From positions 1 to 5,753 of the forward strand of contig DOZP01000259.1 in NCBI GenBank assembly GCA_003517945.1: DNA of 5,753 nucleotides, given 5' to 3'. Both the position numbers and the translations under genes were made by a program. The notes under the pieces were generated by a model. The model was given only the letters and a program-made list of their open reading frames with translations. It searched no databases and was not told where the DNA came from. The first letter of the stretch is position 1; each line of letters opens with the position of its first letter. Source of the DNA: Porphyromonadaceae bacterium. Its GTDB lineage: Bacteria > Bacteroidota > Bacteroidia > Bacteroidales > Tannerellaceae. Positions 1-5,753 of the stretch are shown piece after piece.

Positions 1-38
1 TTTTATGTAAATGGCGATACGGCGCCGGGCGGCCGGTT

Positions 39-46
39 TAATTTTG
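39..46 (+). promoter_or_regulatory. Bacteroides-type -7 promoter element ahead of the DUF5722-like gene
   Basis: The octamer TAATTTTG is an exact match to the TAnnTTTG -7 consensus used by the primary sigma factor of Bacteroidota. No TTTG -33 element is visible at the expected 19-21 base spacing, so only half of the promoter is recognisable. Transcription would begin near position 53, leaving a leader of about 45 bases before the ATG at 98. It would start downstream of the other in-frame ATG codons at 11 and 50, which supports choosing 98 as the start. Confidence 0.4.
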
Positions 47-97
47 TATATGAAGAATAAAGTAAACAACGGATTAATCATTTTTAAAAAATATGTT

Positions 98-2242
98 ATG
101 AGTATTATTGAAAAATTATTTCTATTGTTTACCAGTGTCTTGTTGAGCGCTTCGTGTTCAAATGCGCAACAGAACGTTTCGTTTTCAAATGAGCGGCAAA
201 GCATTTCGTTGACGATAACTCCATCGACCGGTAACGACTTTCGGTTCAAGGAAGTAGAGAAAGGGGTGTTTGAAGTAACGACCGGTCCCGGTAATGCGAC
301 GATTCGTTTTGCACCGTTAAAAACGGCGCTATCCGATGAGATTGCGGTGTTAAGTTTCGAATATTTCTGCGCGTCGGGCATGGAATTTATGGTTGTTACG
401 GTGAATGACGATCAGGCCCGCATGGAAGAAAACATGATACGCATGCCGGTTGCCGAAGGATGGAGTACGTTTTCGGTCGATGTCTCGGATAAATTGAAGC
501 AATTGAAAAATCCGGCCGATTATCTCAGCTTGTTGGTGGTACCCAATGCCGCCAAGCCGACCACCCTGCGCATCCGGAATCCGCGCCTGCGTCCCCATAC
601 GGAAAAAGAACAGGAACAAAGCCGGCTCAAAGCCGAACGCGAAGAGCGTGAAAAACGCATGAACAACGACTTGAATAGTTACCTCAGGAAAGATTATCCG
701 TGCGAAGTTTCAGCAGTCAGCATACATGCGGATAAAGTCGTCGTGAAAGGTGACCGGAAAGGTTTGCCGGGAGATCTGTATTTGTGCGAAGTGGCTATGT
801 TCGGCGACCTGACCGAATTGGATTTTCTGACGGTAGAAAAAATCGGCGCCGTAAAAGAGTTCTCAATGGAATTTGACCGTTTTGCCGATACGAAAGACGG
901 CCGGTACGATCGCTTGTATTCCCGTTGGGTGCTGGCGCAAAAATCACAAAAAGGGCACCTGATCTGTTCGCGTGGTCATTATGCGGATGAGGTAGAAGCC
1001 TTGTATGATTTGCCGCATGAGGTCGTCAGAAGTAAGAAAGGTATCGGCGGTTTCGGAAAAAACGGCTTTGAGTCGGATATAGATGATTTGCAGGCAACCA
1101 GCGTGACGGTAAATATCTGGCTCGGATTTATGAGCCTTTCACCTTCCGGAAATGCGATTCCTTTTGACTATAACGGCAAAACCTATTATGCGAACCGGAA
1201 AACAATCGAAGGATTAGATAATACCCTCCGGTTTACCGCCTCTAAAGACATGATCGTTTCGGCCATTATCCTGATTCCGCCCGCCCGTTCGTTTACCGAC
1301 GCGAAAACCGGCGCGTTGTTCGAACATCCCGACTTCAATCAGGCGGGTATCTACTCAATGCCGAATATGACAACGTTCGAATCGTTGAACCTGTATGCGG
1401 CTGCTATTGATTTCCTCGCGTCCCGGTACAGCCGCCCGGATAAACAATACGGACGTATTCACCACTGGATTGCGCATAACGAAGTAGACGCCGGTTGGGT
1501 ATGGACAAATGCAGGCATTAAAACGCCGTTGCGTTTCATGGACATCTATGTAAAATCCATGCGCCTGCTCTATTATACGGCCCGCAAATACAGTCCGCAT
1601 CCGGAAGTGCTTATTACATTGACACACTACTGGCAGGGACGGCATAACGAATATTGTTATCCTGCCGCCCAATTGCTTGAATTATTGCTCGATTATACCG
1701 AAGTCGAGGGTGACTTTAAATGGGGCGTGGCGCATCATCCGTATCCGCAATCCCTGTTTGAACCGAAAGCCTGGCTGGACGATCAGGCTACTTTCGACTA
1801 TAACACGCCGTTGGTAACATTCAAAAACCTGGAAGTACTCGACGCCTGGATCAAACAACCGCGGGCGCAATACAAGGGGAAGGAAAAGAGAACACTGTAT
1901 CTGTCCGAACAAAATCCCAATTCCAAAGATTATTCCGGGGAAGCGCTGAAAGAACAGGCGGCCGGTATGGCCTACGCACTGAAAAAGATGGAGGCCTGCT
2001 CCGGCATCGACGCGTATCAGATGCACGGATGGTTCGACCAACGGGCAGAGGGCGGTTTGCGTATCGGCATTCGCCGTTTCCGGGATGACGAAACAGATCC
2101 GGGCGGCAGAAAACCGGCTTGGTTCGTCTTTCAGGCTTTTGGTACGGACAAAGAGGAAGAAGTATTTGAATTTGCCAAACCGGTCATCGGGATCGATAAC
2201 TGGAATCAAATCATTTACAAATCCCCCATCCAAATACCGTAA
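98..2242 (+). CDS. DUF5722-like secreted lipoprotein, putative glycoside hydrolase
   Basis: The preferred product is 714 aa from the ATG at 98. The frame is open back to an ATG at 11, but only the start at 98 puts a signal peptide at the N-terminus: MSIIEK, a hydrophobic stretch, then LLSASC with Cys20 as the probable lipidated residue. The protein should be exported and anchored in the envelope. Residues about 25-165 look like a beta-sandwich carbohydrate-binding-type domain ending in LRIRNPRLRP. A highly charged helical linker (about 168-190) follows, and the rest resembles DUF5722. In that part HNEVDAG (Glu462) and LYLSEQNPNS (Glu604) fall in the order and spacing expected for the acid/base (beta-4, preceded by Asn) and nucleophile (beta-7) glutamates of clan GH-A TIM barrels. 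Conserved-looking HHPYP and YQMHGWFD strand ends lie between and after them. The substrate is unknown. The DUF5722 assignment is recalled from family appearance; the GH-A active site is inference. The gene is the most G+C-rich part of the window. Confidence 0.85.
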   Translation: MSIIEKLFLLFTSVLLSASCSNAQQNVSFSNERQSISLTITPSTGNDFRFKEVEKGVFEVTTGPGNATIRFAPLKTALSDEIAVLSFEYFCASGMEFMVVTVNDDQARMEENMIRMPVAEGWSTFSVDVSDKLKQLKNPADYLSLLVVPNAAKPTTLRIRNPRLRPHTEKEQEQSRLKAEREEREKRMNNDLNSYLRKDYPCEVSAVSIHADKVVVKGDRKGLPGDLYLCEVAMFGDLTELDFLTVEKIGAVKEFSMEFDRFADTKDGRYDRLYSRWVLAQKSQKGHLICSRGHYADEVEALYDLPHEVVRSKKGIGGFGKNGFESDIDDLQATSVTVNIWLGFMSLSPSGNAIPFDYNGKTYYANRKTIEGLDNTLRFTASKDMIVSAIILIPPARSFTDAKTGALFEHPDFNQAGIYSMPNMTTFESLNLYAAAIDFLASRYSRPDKQYGRIHHWIAHNEVDAGWVWTNAGIKTPLRFMDIYVKSMRLLYYTARKYSPHPEVLITLTHYWQGRHNEYCYPAAQLLELLLDYTEVEGDFKWGVAHHPYPQSLFEPKAWLDDQATFDYNTPLVTFKNLEVLDAWIKQPRAQYKGKEKRTLYLSEQNPNSKDYSGEALKEQAAGMAYALKKMEACSGIDAYQMHGWFDQRAEGGLRIGIRRFRDDETDPGGRKPAWFVFQAFGTDKEEEVFEFAKPVIGIDNWNQIIYKSPIQIP

Positions 2243-2298
2243 ACAGTATGCGATAAGAATATTGTATCTTTTATTTTATCCTATAAATAATATATAAA

Positions 2299-3945
2299 AT
2301 GCGAAAAATTTCATTATTATACCTGATCGTTATTCTTTTGGGAAGTTGTAAAGATCCGGCTCCCAAAGAGTATTTTGTTCGTCCATGCGAATTCGTCTGT
2401 GACTATCCGTTCAGCGAAGTCAACAAGTGGGCTGTTACCTGCCGCGTATGGGGGTTGTTAAAATACTACCACCCTAATATTACATCCGGAAATGTCGATT
2501 GGGACAAGGTCTTGTTAAACAGGTTAGACGATATTAGATTTATCACTACGCCGGAGATGCTGAATACCGAATTAAAAAAAATGCTCTCCGCTGCCGGAGC
2601 ATATACGTATGAAAAAGATAAGAACTGGAATGACTCTTTAAATATGAACCGTAATCTCGACTGGATAGACCATTCTTTTTTGGATGAAGCCCTTCGGGAT
2701 GAATTGAAAAAGATCGCGTCCATGAAAGTGCAAAATCCGGCATACTATTCGATTGGAAGAGGTTCTTCTTTTACGGGGCGTATCACGTTTTCAAATGAGA
2801 AGGATCAAAAAACGGTGAATAACAGTAATTTGCTAACCTTATTTCGATACTGGAATATTGTATATTACTTTTTTCCGTATAAATATAAAATGACCCAATC
2901 GTGGGATGAAACGCTCACCCAATTCATTCCGCTGTTTCTTGAGGCCACCAATAAATCTTCATTGGATATTGCATTGTTGAAATTAGTGTCTTTTATCGAC
3001 GACGGACATGGTTATACTTCTGGCAGTGGTCCTTCTTATAAGGAATCAGTAAATAAGATTGAAAAGATTGGTGAGAGTACGGTATCACGGGTCTCTCACG
3101 GAGGCATGGAGAGGGGGGATATCATCCTTGGGATCGAGGGACAGGAAATTCATGAGATCCGGGATAGCCTGTCTGTTCTTACTGCAGCTTCTACTCAGTT
3201 AGCTAAGGACTTCTATATCAATACGGATATTGCATCTATGATATTTTTCCGGGAAACAGATATCATTGTATCAAGAGGAGGGAGGATACAAGATCTACAT
3301 CTTGTTCCATCAGCATTTGAGCGGGATACGACACGGACTGCCTACAGCAGGATAAATAATCACATAGGATATGTCGACTTGGATGTACTGCAGAGTGATC
3401 AGGTTCAATCCATGTTCGAGTACCTGTCTCATACCAAGGGAATTATCTTTGATTTGCGCAATTATCCTGAGGGGGTTGGTTGCTTTGATATAATTGGCTA
3501 TTGTATTGATGAGCAGAAAGTTCCGTATCTTCGTTTCACCACGCCTGATACCGAACATCCCGGTGCATTCTACTGGTCGGAAAATCACCTTTATTTACCC
3601 ATCAGCTCCGGTGTTCCGAAATATAAAGGGGAAATCATCGTATTAGTTAATGAATACACGCAGAGTTGGGCTGAAGTCAATGCCGTGATGTTTCGTACGG
3701 CAGTCAATGCTACCCTAATAGGCCGTCCTACGGCAGGAGCAAATGGAGAGACTTGTCTCATACCGCTTCCTGATGGCCGGCATACTACGTTTTCCGCTGT
3801 GGGCGCCTATTATCCCGATAGGAGTGAAACGCAGCGTATCGGTATTCTTCCCGATATAGAAGTGTATGCCGGTATGGAGTCTATTTTGGCAGGCCGGGAT
3901 GAAGTATTAGACGCTGCAATTGAATACTTGGAGAATAAGAATTAA
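2299..3945 (+). CDS. S41 family peptidase, lipoprotein
   Basis: This 548-aa protein starts with a clear lipoprotein signal (MRKISLLYLIVILLGSC, Cys17), so it should be exported and membrane-anchored. Two related helical segments follow: residues about 38-80 with VWGLLKYYHP and WDKVL, and about 175-215 with YWNIVYYFFPY and WDETL. Then come the DDGHGY motif (His237), a PDZ-like stretch (about 260-300, containing ERGDIILGIEGQEI) and the S41 catalytic domain (about 350-525). NEYTQSWAE holds the predicted nucleophile Ser456. GRPTAGANGE follows 20-28 residues later, and RIGILPDIEV closes the domain. The CtpA-type lysine 25 residues after the serine is replaced by Ala481, so the active site is expected to be the tricorn/IRBP-like kind using His237. 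The substrate is unknown; these enzymes cleave peptides or misfolded envelope proteins. The gene begins 56 bases after the DUF5722-like gene and may be co-transcribed with it. The leader is A/T-rich without Shine-Dalgarno, and the ATG at 2299 is the only start giving the signal peptide. Confidence 0.9.
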   Translation: MRKISLLYLIVILLGSCKDPAPKEYFVRPCEFVCDYPFSEVNKWAVTCRVWGLLKYYHPNITSGNVDWDKVLLNRLDDIRFITTPEMLNTELKKMLSAAGAYTYEKDKNWNDSLNMNRNLDWIDHSFLDEALRDELKKIASMKVQNPAYYSIGRGSSFTGRITFSNEKDQKTVNNSNLLTLFRYWNIVYYFFPYKYKMTQSWDETLTQFIPLFLEATNKSSLDIALLKLVSFIDDGHGYTSGSGPSYKESVNKIEKIGESTVSRVSHGGMERGDIILGIEGQEIHEIRDSLSVLTAASTQLAKDFYINTDIASMIFFRETDIIVSRGGRIQDLHLVPSAFERDTTRTAYSRINNHIGYVDLDVLQSDQVQSMFEYLSHTKGIIFDLRNYPEGVGCFDIIGYCIDEQKVPYLRFTTPDTEHPGAFYWSENHLYLPISSGVPKYKGEIIVLVNEYTQSWAEVNAVMFRTAVNATLIGRPTAGANGETCLIPLPDGRHTTFSAVGAYYPDRSETQRIGILPDIEVYAGMESILAGRDEVLDAAIEYLENKN

Positions 3946-3972
3946 TATCGGTGGATTTATTATTAAAAAAAC

Positions 3973-3980
3973 TATATTTG
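3973..3980 (+). promoter_or_regulatory. Bacteroides-type -7 promoter element ahead of the ATPase block
   Basis: TATATTTG matches the TAnnTTTG -7 consensus exactly and lies 27 bases after the stop of the S41 peptidase gene. A TTTG -33 element is not found at the usual spacing. Transcription would start around 3987, giving a leader of about 20 bases to the small broken reading frame at 4009 and about 110 bases to the ATPase gene at 4099. The ATPase pair is therefore probably transcribed separately from the two lipoprotein genes. Confidence 0.45.
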
Positions 3981-4008
3981 TAAAATTGACGCTTAATATC
4001 CAAATATT

Positions 4009-4088
4009 ATGAAAGTCTTCTTCTTTTTTTGCTGTCTACGATTTTTTCTATAACTTGCCGCTGTTTTTCGGTTAGGTTAGTTGGATAG
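4009..4088 (+). pseudogene. Possible remnant of a lipoprotein gene, frameshifted signal peptide
   Basis: From the ATG at 4009 the direct reading frame gives only a 14-residue Phe/Cys-rich peptide ending at TAA 4051-4053. If one T is restored to the run of seven T at 4024-4030, the frame continues from TTG at 4029 as LLSTIFSITCRCF and stops at TAG 4086-4088. Read this way it is a textbook lipoprotein signal: M-K, a run of Phe and Leu, then SITC as a lipobox. The -7 promoter element at 3973 is placed well for this start. The most likely reading is the 5' stub of a lipoprotein gene, broken by a T-tract deletion and then truncated by whatever brought in the ATPase gene. A short leader peptide, or chance, are the alternatives. 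Confidence 0.35.
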
Positions 4089-4092
4089 TAAA
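4085..4092 (+). repeat. 8-bp direct repeat, left copy (ATAGTAAA)
   Basis: ATAGTAAA occurs just before the ATPase start codon and again across the stop codon of the downstream gene (5683-5690), so the two copies bracket the two-gene unit. It could be a target-site duplication or recombination scar, but an A/T-rich 8-mer may recur by chance. Confidence 0.25.
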
Positions 4093-4098
4093 TAAATA

Positions 4099-5226
4099 AT
4101 GATGGACAATTTAAAAATTAAATCTTTCGGACCAATTAATCAGGCAGATGTTGATTTTGGTGATTTGACTTTGCTTGTCGGTTCGCAGGCAAGCGGAAAG
4201 AGTATTTTCCTGCAATTACTGAAATTGTTGATTGATAAAAATAATATCCGTAAAACAGTAGAACAGTTTGGATATGTGTGGAAAAATGACACCGATATTC
4301 TGAATCTGTTTTTTGGGGAAGATATGGCTGATATTTGGAAGAATAACAGTCTAATAAATTTTGATGGCAAAGACATTCTGAAAAATTTTTTAACCGCAAG
4401 AATGACGAAACAATTTGATGAGCGGTTGTTCTATGTTCCTGCTCAACGGATTTTAAGTGTTGCCGATGGAAGACCCAAAACTTTTATGGAATTTGATACT
4501 TCTGCCCCTTATGTGCTGCGTTATTTCAGTGAAACATTGAGGTTGCTTTTGCAAAATGGAATGGAAACGTCTATTTTTCCCATTCGCAACCGTTTGAAAG
4601 AAACTTTGCGCAATTCATTTGACAACAGTATTTTTCACGGAGGAGAAATTTTTATGGATGATAAATCGGGGCAGAAAAAATTCCGAATGAAAGTAGAGGG
4701 TATGAATGTGCCATTTATTACTTGGAGTGCCGGGCAGAAAGAATTTATGCCGTTATTGCTGGCTTTTTATTGGCTTTGCCCGCCATCGAAAATTGCTACC
4801 AAAGATGCATATAAGTATGTCGTTATCGAAGAACCCGAAATGGGATTGCACCCGCAGGCAATTATCTCTGTTATTTTACAAGTGATTGATTTGTTGTCAA
4901 GAAACTATAAGGTAATCATTTCTACCCATTCTCCGATTTTTCTTGAATTTGCCTGGGTATTTAATTTACTCAAAGAGAATAAGTCTAAAAATGCCTTGCA
5001 TAAATTGTTCGATTTAAAAGCAAATACACAAACAGACAGATTATTAAAAAATATTCTTGAAGAGAAAACAATTAACACCTACTATTTTGCAAGGAACAAT
5101 AATGGAGTGGAAGTGAAAAATATCAGTTCATTGGATGCAGACAGTGACGATAATGATATAGTGGAATGGGGTGGTATCTCTTCTTTCGCCGGTAAAGCGA
5201 GCGATATTGTTGCTAAATATAGCTGA
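4099..5226 (+). CDS. AAA family ATPase (ABC/SMC-like, no TOPRIM)
   Basis: The 375-aa cytoplasmic protein has the full set of ABC/SMC/RecF-type ATPase motifs. Walker A is GSQASGKS (residues 28-35, Lys34), directly after the usual N-terminal strand pair KIKSFGPI and VDFGDLTLLV. The Q-loop lies near VPAQR (Gln116) and the signature-like segment is WSAGQKE (209-215). Walker B is VVIEEPEMGLHP (241-252), with Glu245 as the likely catalytic base, and the H-loop is STHSP (His277). About 100 residues follow, ending in an acidic stretch (Asp-rich around 346-354). That is too short for the C-terminal TOPRIM nuclease of OLD or GajA proteins, so this looks like an ATPase or regulator subunit that needs a partner. 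The partner is probably the protein encoded 7 bases downstream. Two tandem ATG codons (4099, 4102) can serve as start; the leader AATAAATA is A-rich without Shine-Dalgarno. The gene is much more A/T-rich than the DUF5722-like gene. A role in defence is inference from architecture and context only. Confidence 0.88.
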   Translation: MMDNLKIKSFGPINQADVDFGDLTLLVGSQASGKSIFLQLLKLLIDKNNIRKTVEQFGYVWKNDTDILNLFFGEDMADIWKNNSLINFDGKDILKNFLTARMTKQFDERLFYVPAQRILSVADGRPKTFMEFDTSAPYVLRYFSETLRLLLQNGMETSIFPIRNRLKETLRNSFDNSIFHGGEIFMDDKSGQKKFRMKVEGMNVPFITWSAGQKEFMPLLLAFYWLCPPSKIATKDAYKYVVIEEPEMGLHPQAIISVILQVIDLLSRNYKVIISTHSPIFLEFAWVFNLLKENKSKNALHKLFDLKANTQTDRLLKNILEEKTINTYYFARNNNGVEVKNISSLDADSDDNDIVEWGGISSFAGKASDIVAKYS

Positions 5227-5233
5227 TTAGCCG

Positions 5234-5686
5234 ATGGCAAAGAAGAAATTAACATTCAAAGAAGCGATTGAAGCAACGCCTGATGTGTTAACCGGCTATC
5301 GGGTCGGTCTGAAAGCATTGGGAGATTATGCAAAGAAAATTGAAGTTGAGAACACAAGACAATTAAATGGCAGTGTTGACATAGATGCCTGTACAACACA
5401 TAAATATCCGAATGACAATCGTTGGGATTATGCTTTGGCGTATAACGAGGAGGTTTATTTTGTGGAAGTGCATACCGCCAATACCGACCAGGTGAGTGTG
5501 GTAATAAAAAAACTGCAATGGTTGAAAGACTGGTTAAACGGACAAGCCCCTGAAATCAACAAATTGAAAGCTGGTCGGCCTTTTATTTGGATACCGTCAG
5601 GGAAGAATAGAATTTTAAAAAGTTCAAGCGAAGCACGCAGAATATCACAAGCAAAAATAGAACTTGTCAAGTCATTAAAGTTATAG
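5234..5686 (+). CDS. Hypothetical protein, possible divergent PD-(D/E)XK nuclease-fold partner of the ATPase
   Basis: I do not recognise a named family for this 150-aa soluble protein. It has no signal peptide or membrane segment and a Lys-rich start (MAKKK). By eye its secondary structure runs helix (about 22-42), strand SVDIDACTTH (47-56), strand WDYALAY (64-70), strand EVYFVEVH (73-80), long helix (about 84-102, with IKKLQWLKDW) and strand PFIWIPSG (116-123). That order (alpha-beta-beta-beta-alpha-beta) is the core of the restriction-endonuclease-like fold. Asp65 and Glu78-Val-His80 fall where D and ExK normally lie, with His in place of Lys; Lys92 and Lys93 on the next helix are candidate replacements. 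It could be an active nuclease with a modified site or an inactive DNA-binding relative. It starts 7 bases after the ATPase stop, shares the low G+C and is almost certainly co-transcribed and translationally linked with it. There is no Shine-Dalgarno. Confidence 0.75.
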   Translation: MAKKKLTFKEAIEATPDVLTGYRVGLKALGDYAKKIEVENTRQLNGSVDIDACTTHKYPNDNRWDYALAYNEEVYFVEVHTANTDQVSVVIKKLQWLKDWLNGQAPEINKLKAGRPFIWIPSGKNRILKSSSEARRISQAKIELVKSLKL

Positions 5687-5690
5687 TAAA
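5683..5690 (+). repeat. 8-bp direct repeat, right copy (ATAGTAAA)
   Basis: This is the second copy of the octamer found at 4085-4092. It overlaps the TAG stop codon of the 150-aa gene, and the distance between the copies equals the two-gene unit plus a few bases on each side. Chance recurrence is not excluded. Confidence 0.25.
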
Positions 5691-5753
5691 ATTTCTATGA
5701 AGTCATCTAAACTTTTCCATATTGCTATTTAGTTGATGCGAATATACCCTACG

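Noticed and set aside
25..45. CCGG-GCGG-CCGG mini-hairpin followed by TTTAATTTT, a possible terminator for a gene to the left
   Set aside because: The stem has only 4 pairs (5 with a G-T pair), the T tract is interrupted, and no gene end is visible upstream in the window.
11..97. N-terminal extension of the first gene from an ATG at 11 or 50
   Set aside because: The extra residues (RRR-rich, then MKNKVNN) precede the signal peptide, the DNA is an odd G+C-rich patch, and the -7 element at 39-46 would start transcription downstream of both ATG codons.
1355..2233. Long minus-strand open frames inside the DUF5722-like gene (1355-1672 and 1682-2233)
   Set aside because: They are antisense shadows of a strongly supported gene, with no start context, no recognisable domain, and His/Arg/Phe-rich compositions typical of reverse reading.
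2265..2272. TATCTTTT as a -7 promoter element for the S41 peptidase gene
   Set aside because: It differs from TAnnTTTG at the last base, no -33 element is seen, and such near matches are frequent in A/T-rich spacers. Co-transcription with the gene 56 bases upstream is as likely.
3986..4010. TTGACG and TATTAT as a sigma-70-like promoter ahead of the ATPase block
   Set aside because: The spacing is only 13 bases, and Bacteroidota do not use the TTGACA/TATAAT type; the TAnnTTTG match nearby is better.
5669..5715. AAGTCAT repeated at 5669 and 5700, and an AAAGTT/AACTTT pair around ATAG-CTAT as a terminator hairpin
   Set aside because: The short A/T-rich matches give weak, bulged stems, and the T run is only four bases, so chance explains them.
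5681..5728. Minus-strand 15-codon open stretch ending at 5681 (WKSLDDFIEILL-like), possibly the C-terminus of a convergent gene
   Set aside because: It is closed by an in-frame stop at 5729-5731, and a frameshift would have to be assumed within 70 bases of the window edge. There is too little to support a gene.

Overview
The window reads as a chromosomal segment of a member of the Bacteroidota, most likely the Bacteroidales. Four things point there. Two consecutive genes encode proteins with lipoprotein signal peptides. No start codon has a Shine-Dalgarno sequence; the leaders are A/T-rich instead. Exact matches to the Bacteroides-type -7 promoter element TAnnTTTG lie ahead of the first gene and ahead of the third transcription block. 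The protein families themselves (DUF5722-like and S41 lipoproteins) are typical of this group. The genus cannot be fixed from the sequence. All four complete genes are on the + strand.

Left part (1-3945): a large secreted lipoprotein resembling the DUF5722 family (98-2242) has a carbohydrate-binding-like N-terminal region and a C-terminal region that looks like a clan GH-A TIM barrel, with an Asn-Glu and a Ser-Glu motif at the places expected for catalytic glutamates. It is followed 56 bases later by an S41-family peptidase lipoprotein (2299-3945) with a duplicated helical N-terminal segment, a PDZ-like region and a tricorn-like rather than CtpA-like active site. Both proteins should sit on the cell envelope. 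No SusC/SusD pair or regulator is visible, so a polysaccharide utilisation locus cannot be claimed from this window.

Junction (3946-4098): 153 bases hold a good -7 promoter element and what looks like the start of a third lipoprotein gene, broken by a one-base deletion in a T tract and ending after about 26 codons.

Right part (4099-5686): a two-gene unit. An ABC/SMC-like AAA ATPase of 375 aa without a TOPRIM domain is followed after 7 bases by a 150-aa protein. Its predicted strand and helix order, with a D...ExH motif, suggest a divergent PD-(D/E)XK (restriction-endonuclease-like) fold. Hand counts over four 60-base lines of each gene give about 55% G+C for the first gene, 41% for the second and 35% for the ATPase, so the pair is compositionally unlike the left part. 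An 8-bp direct repeat brackets it. This pair, perhaps an ATP-regulated nuclease or defence module, is the most interesting content of the window, but its function is inferred and not demonstrated. The last 67 bases contain no supportable gene.
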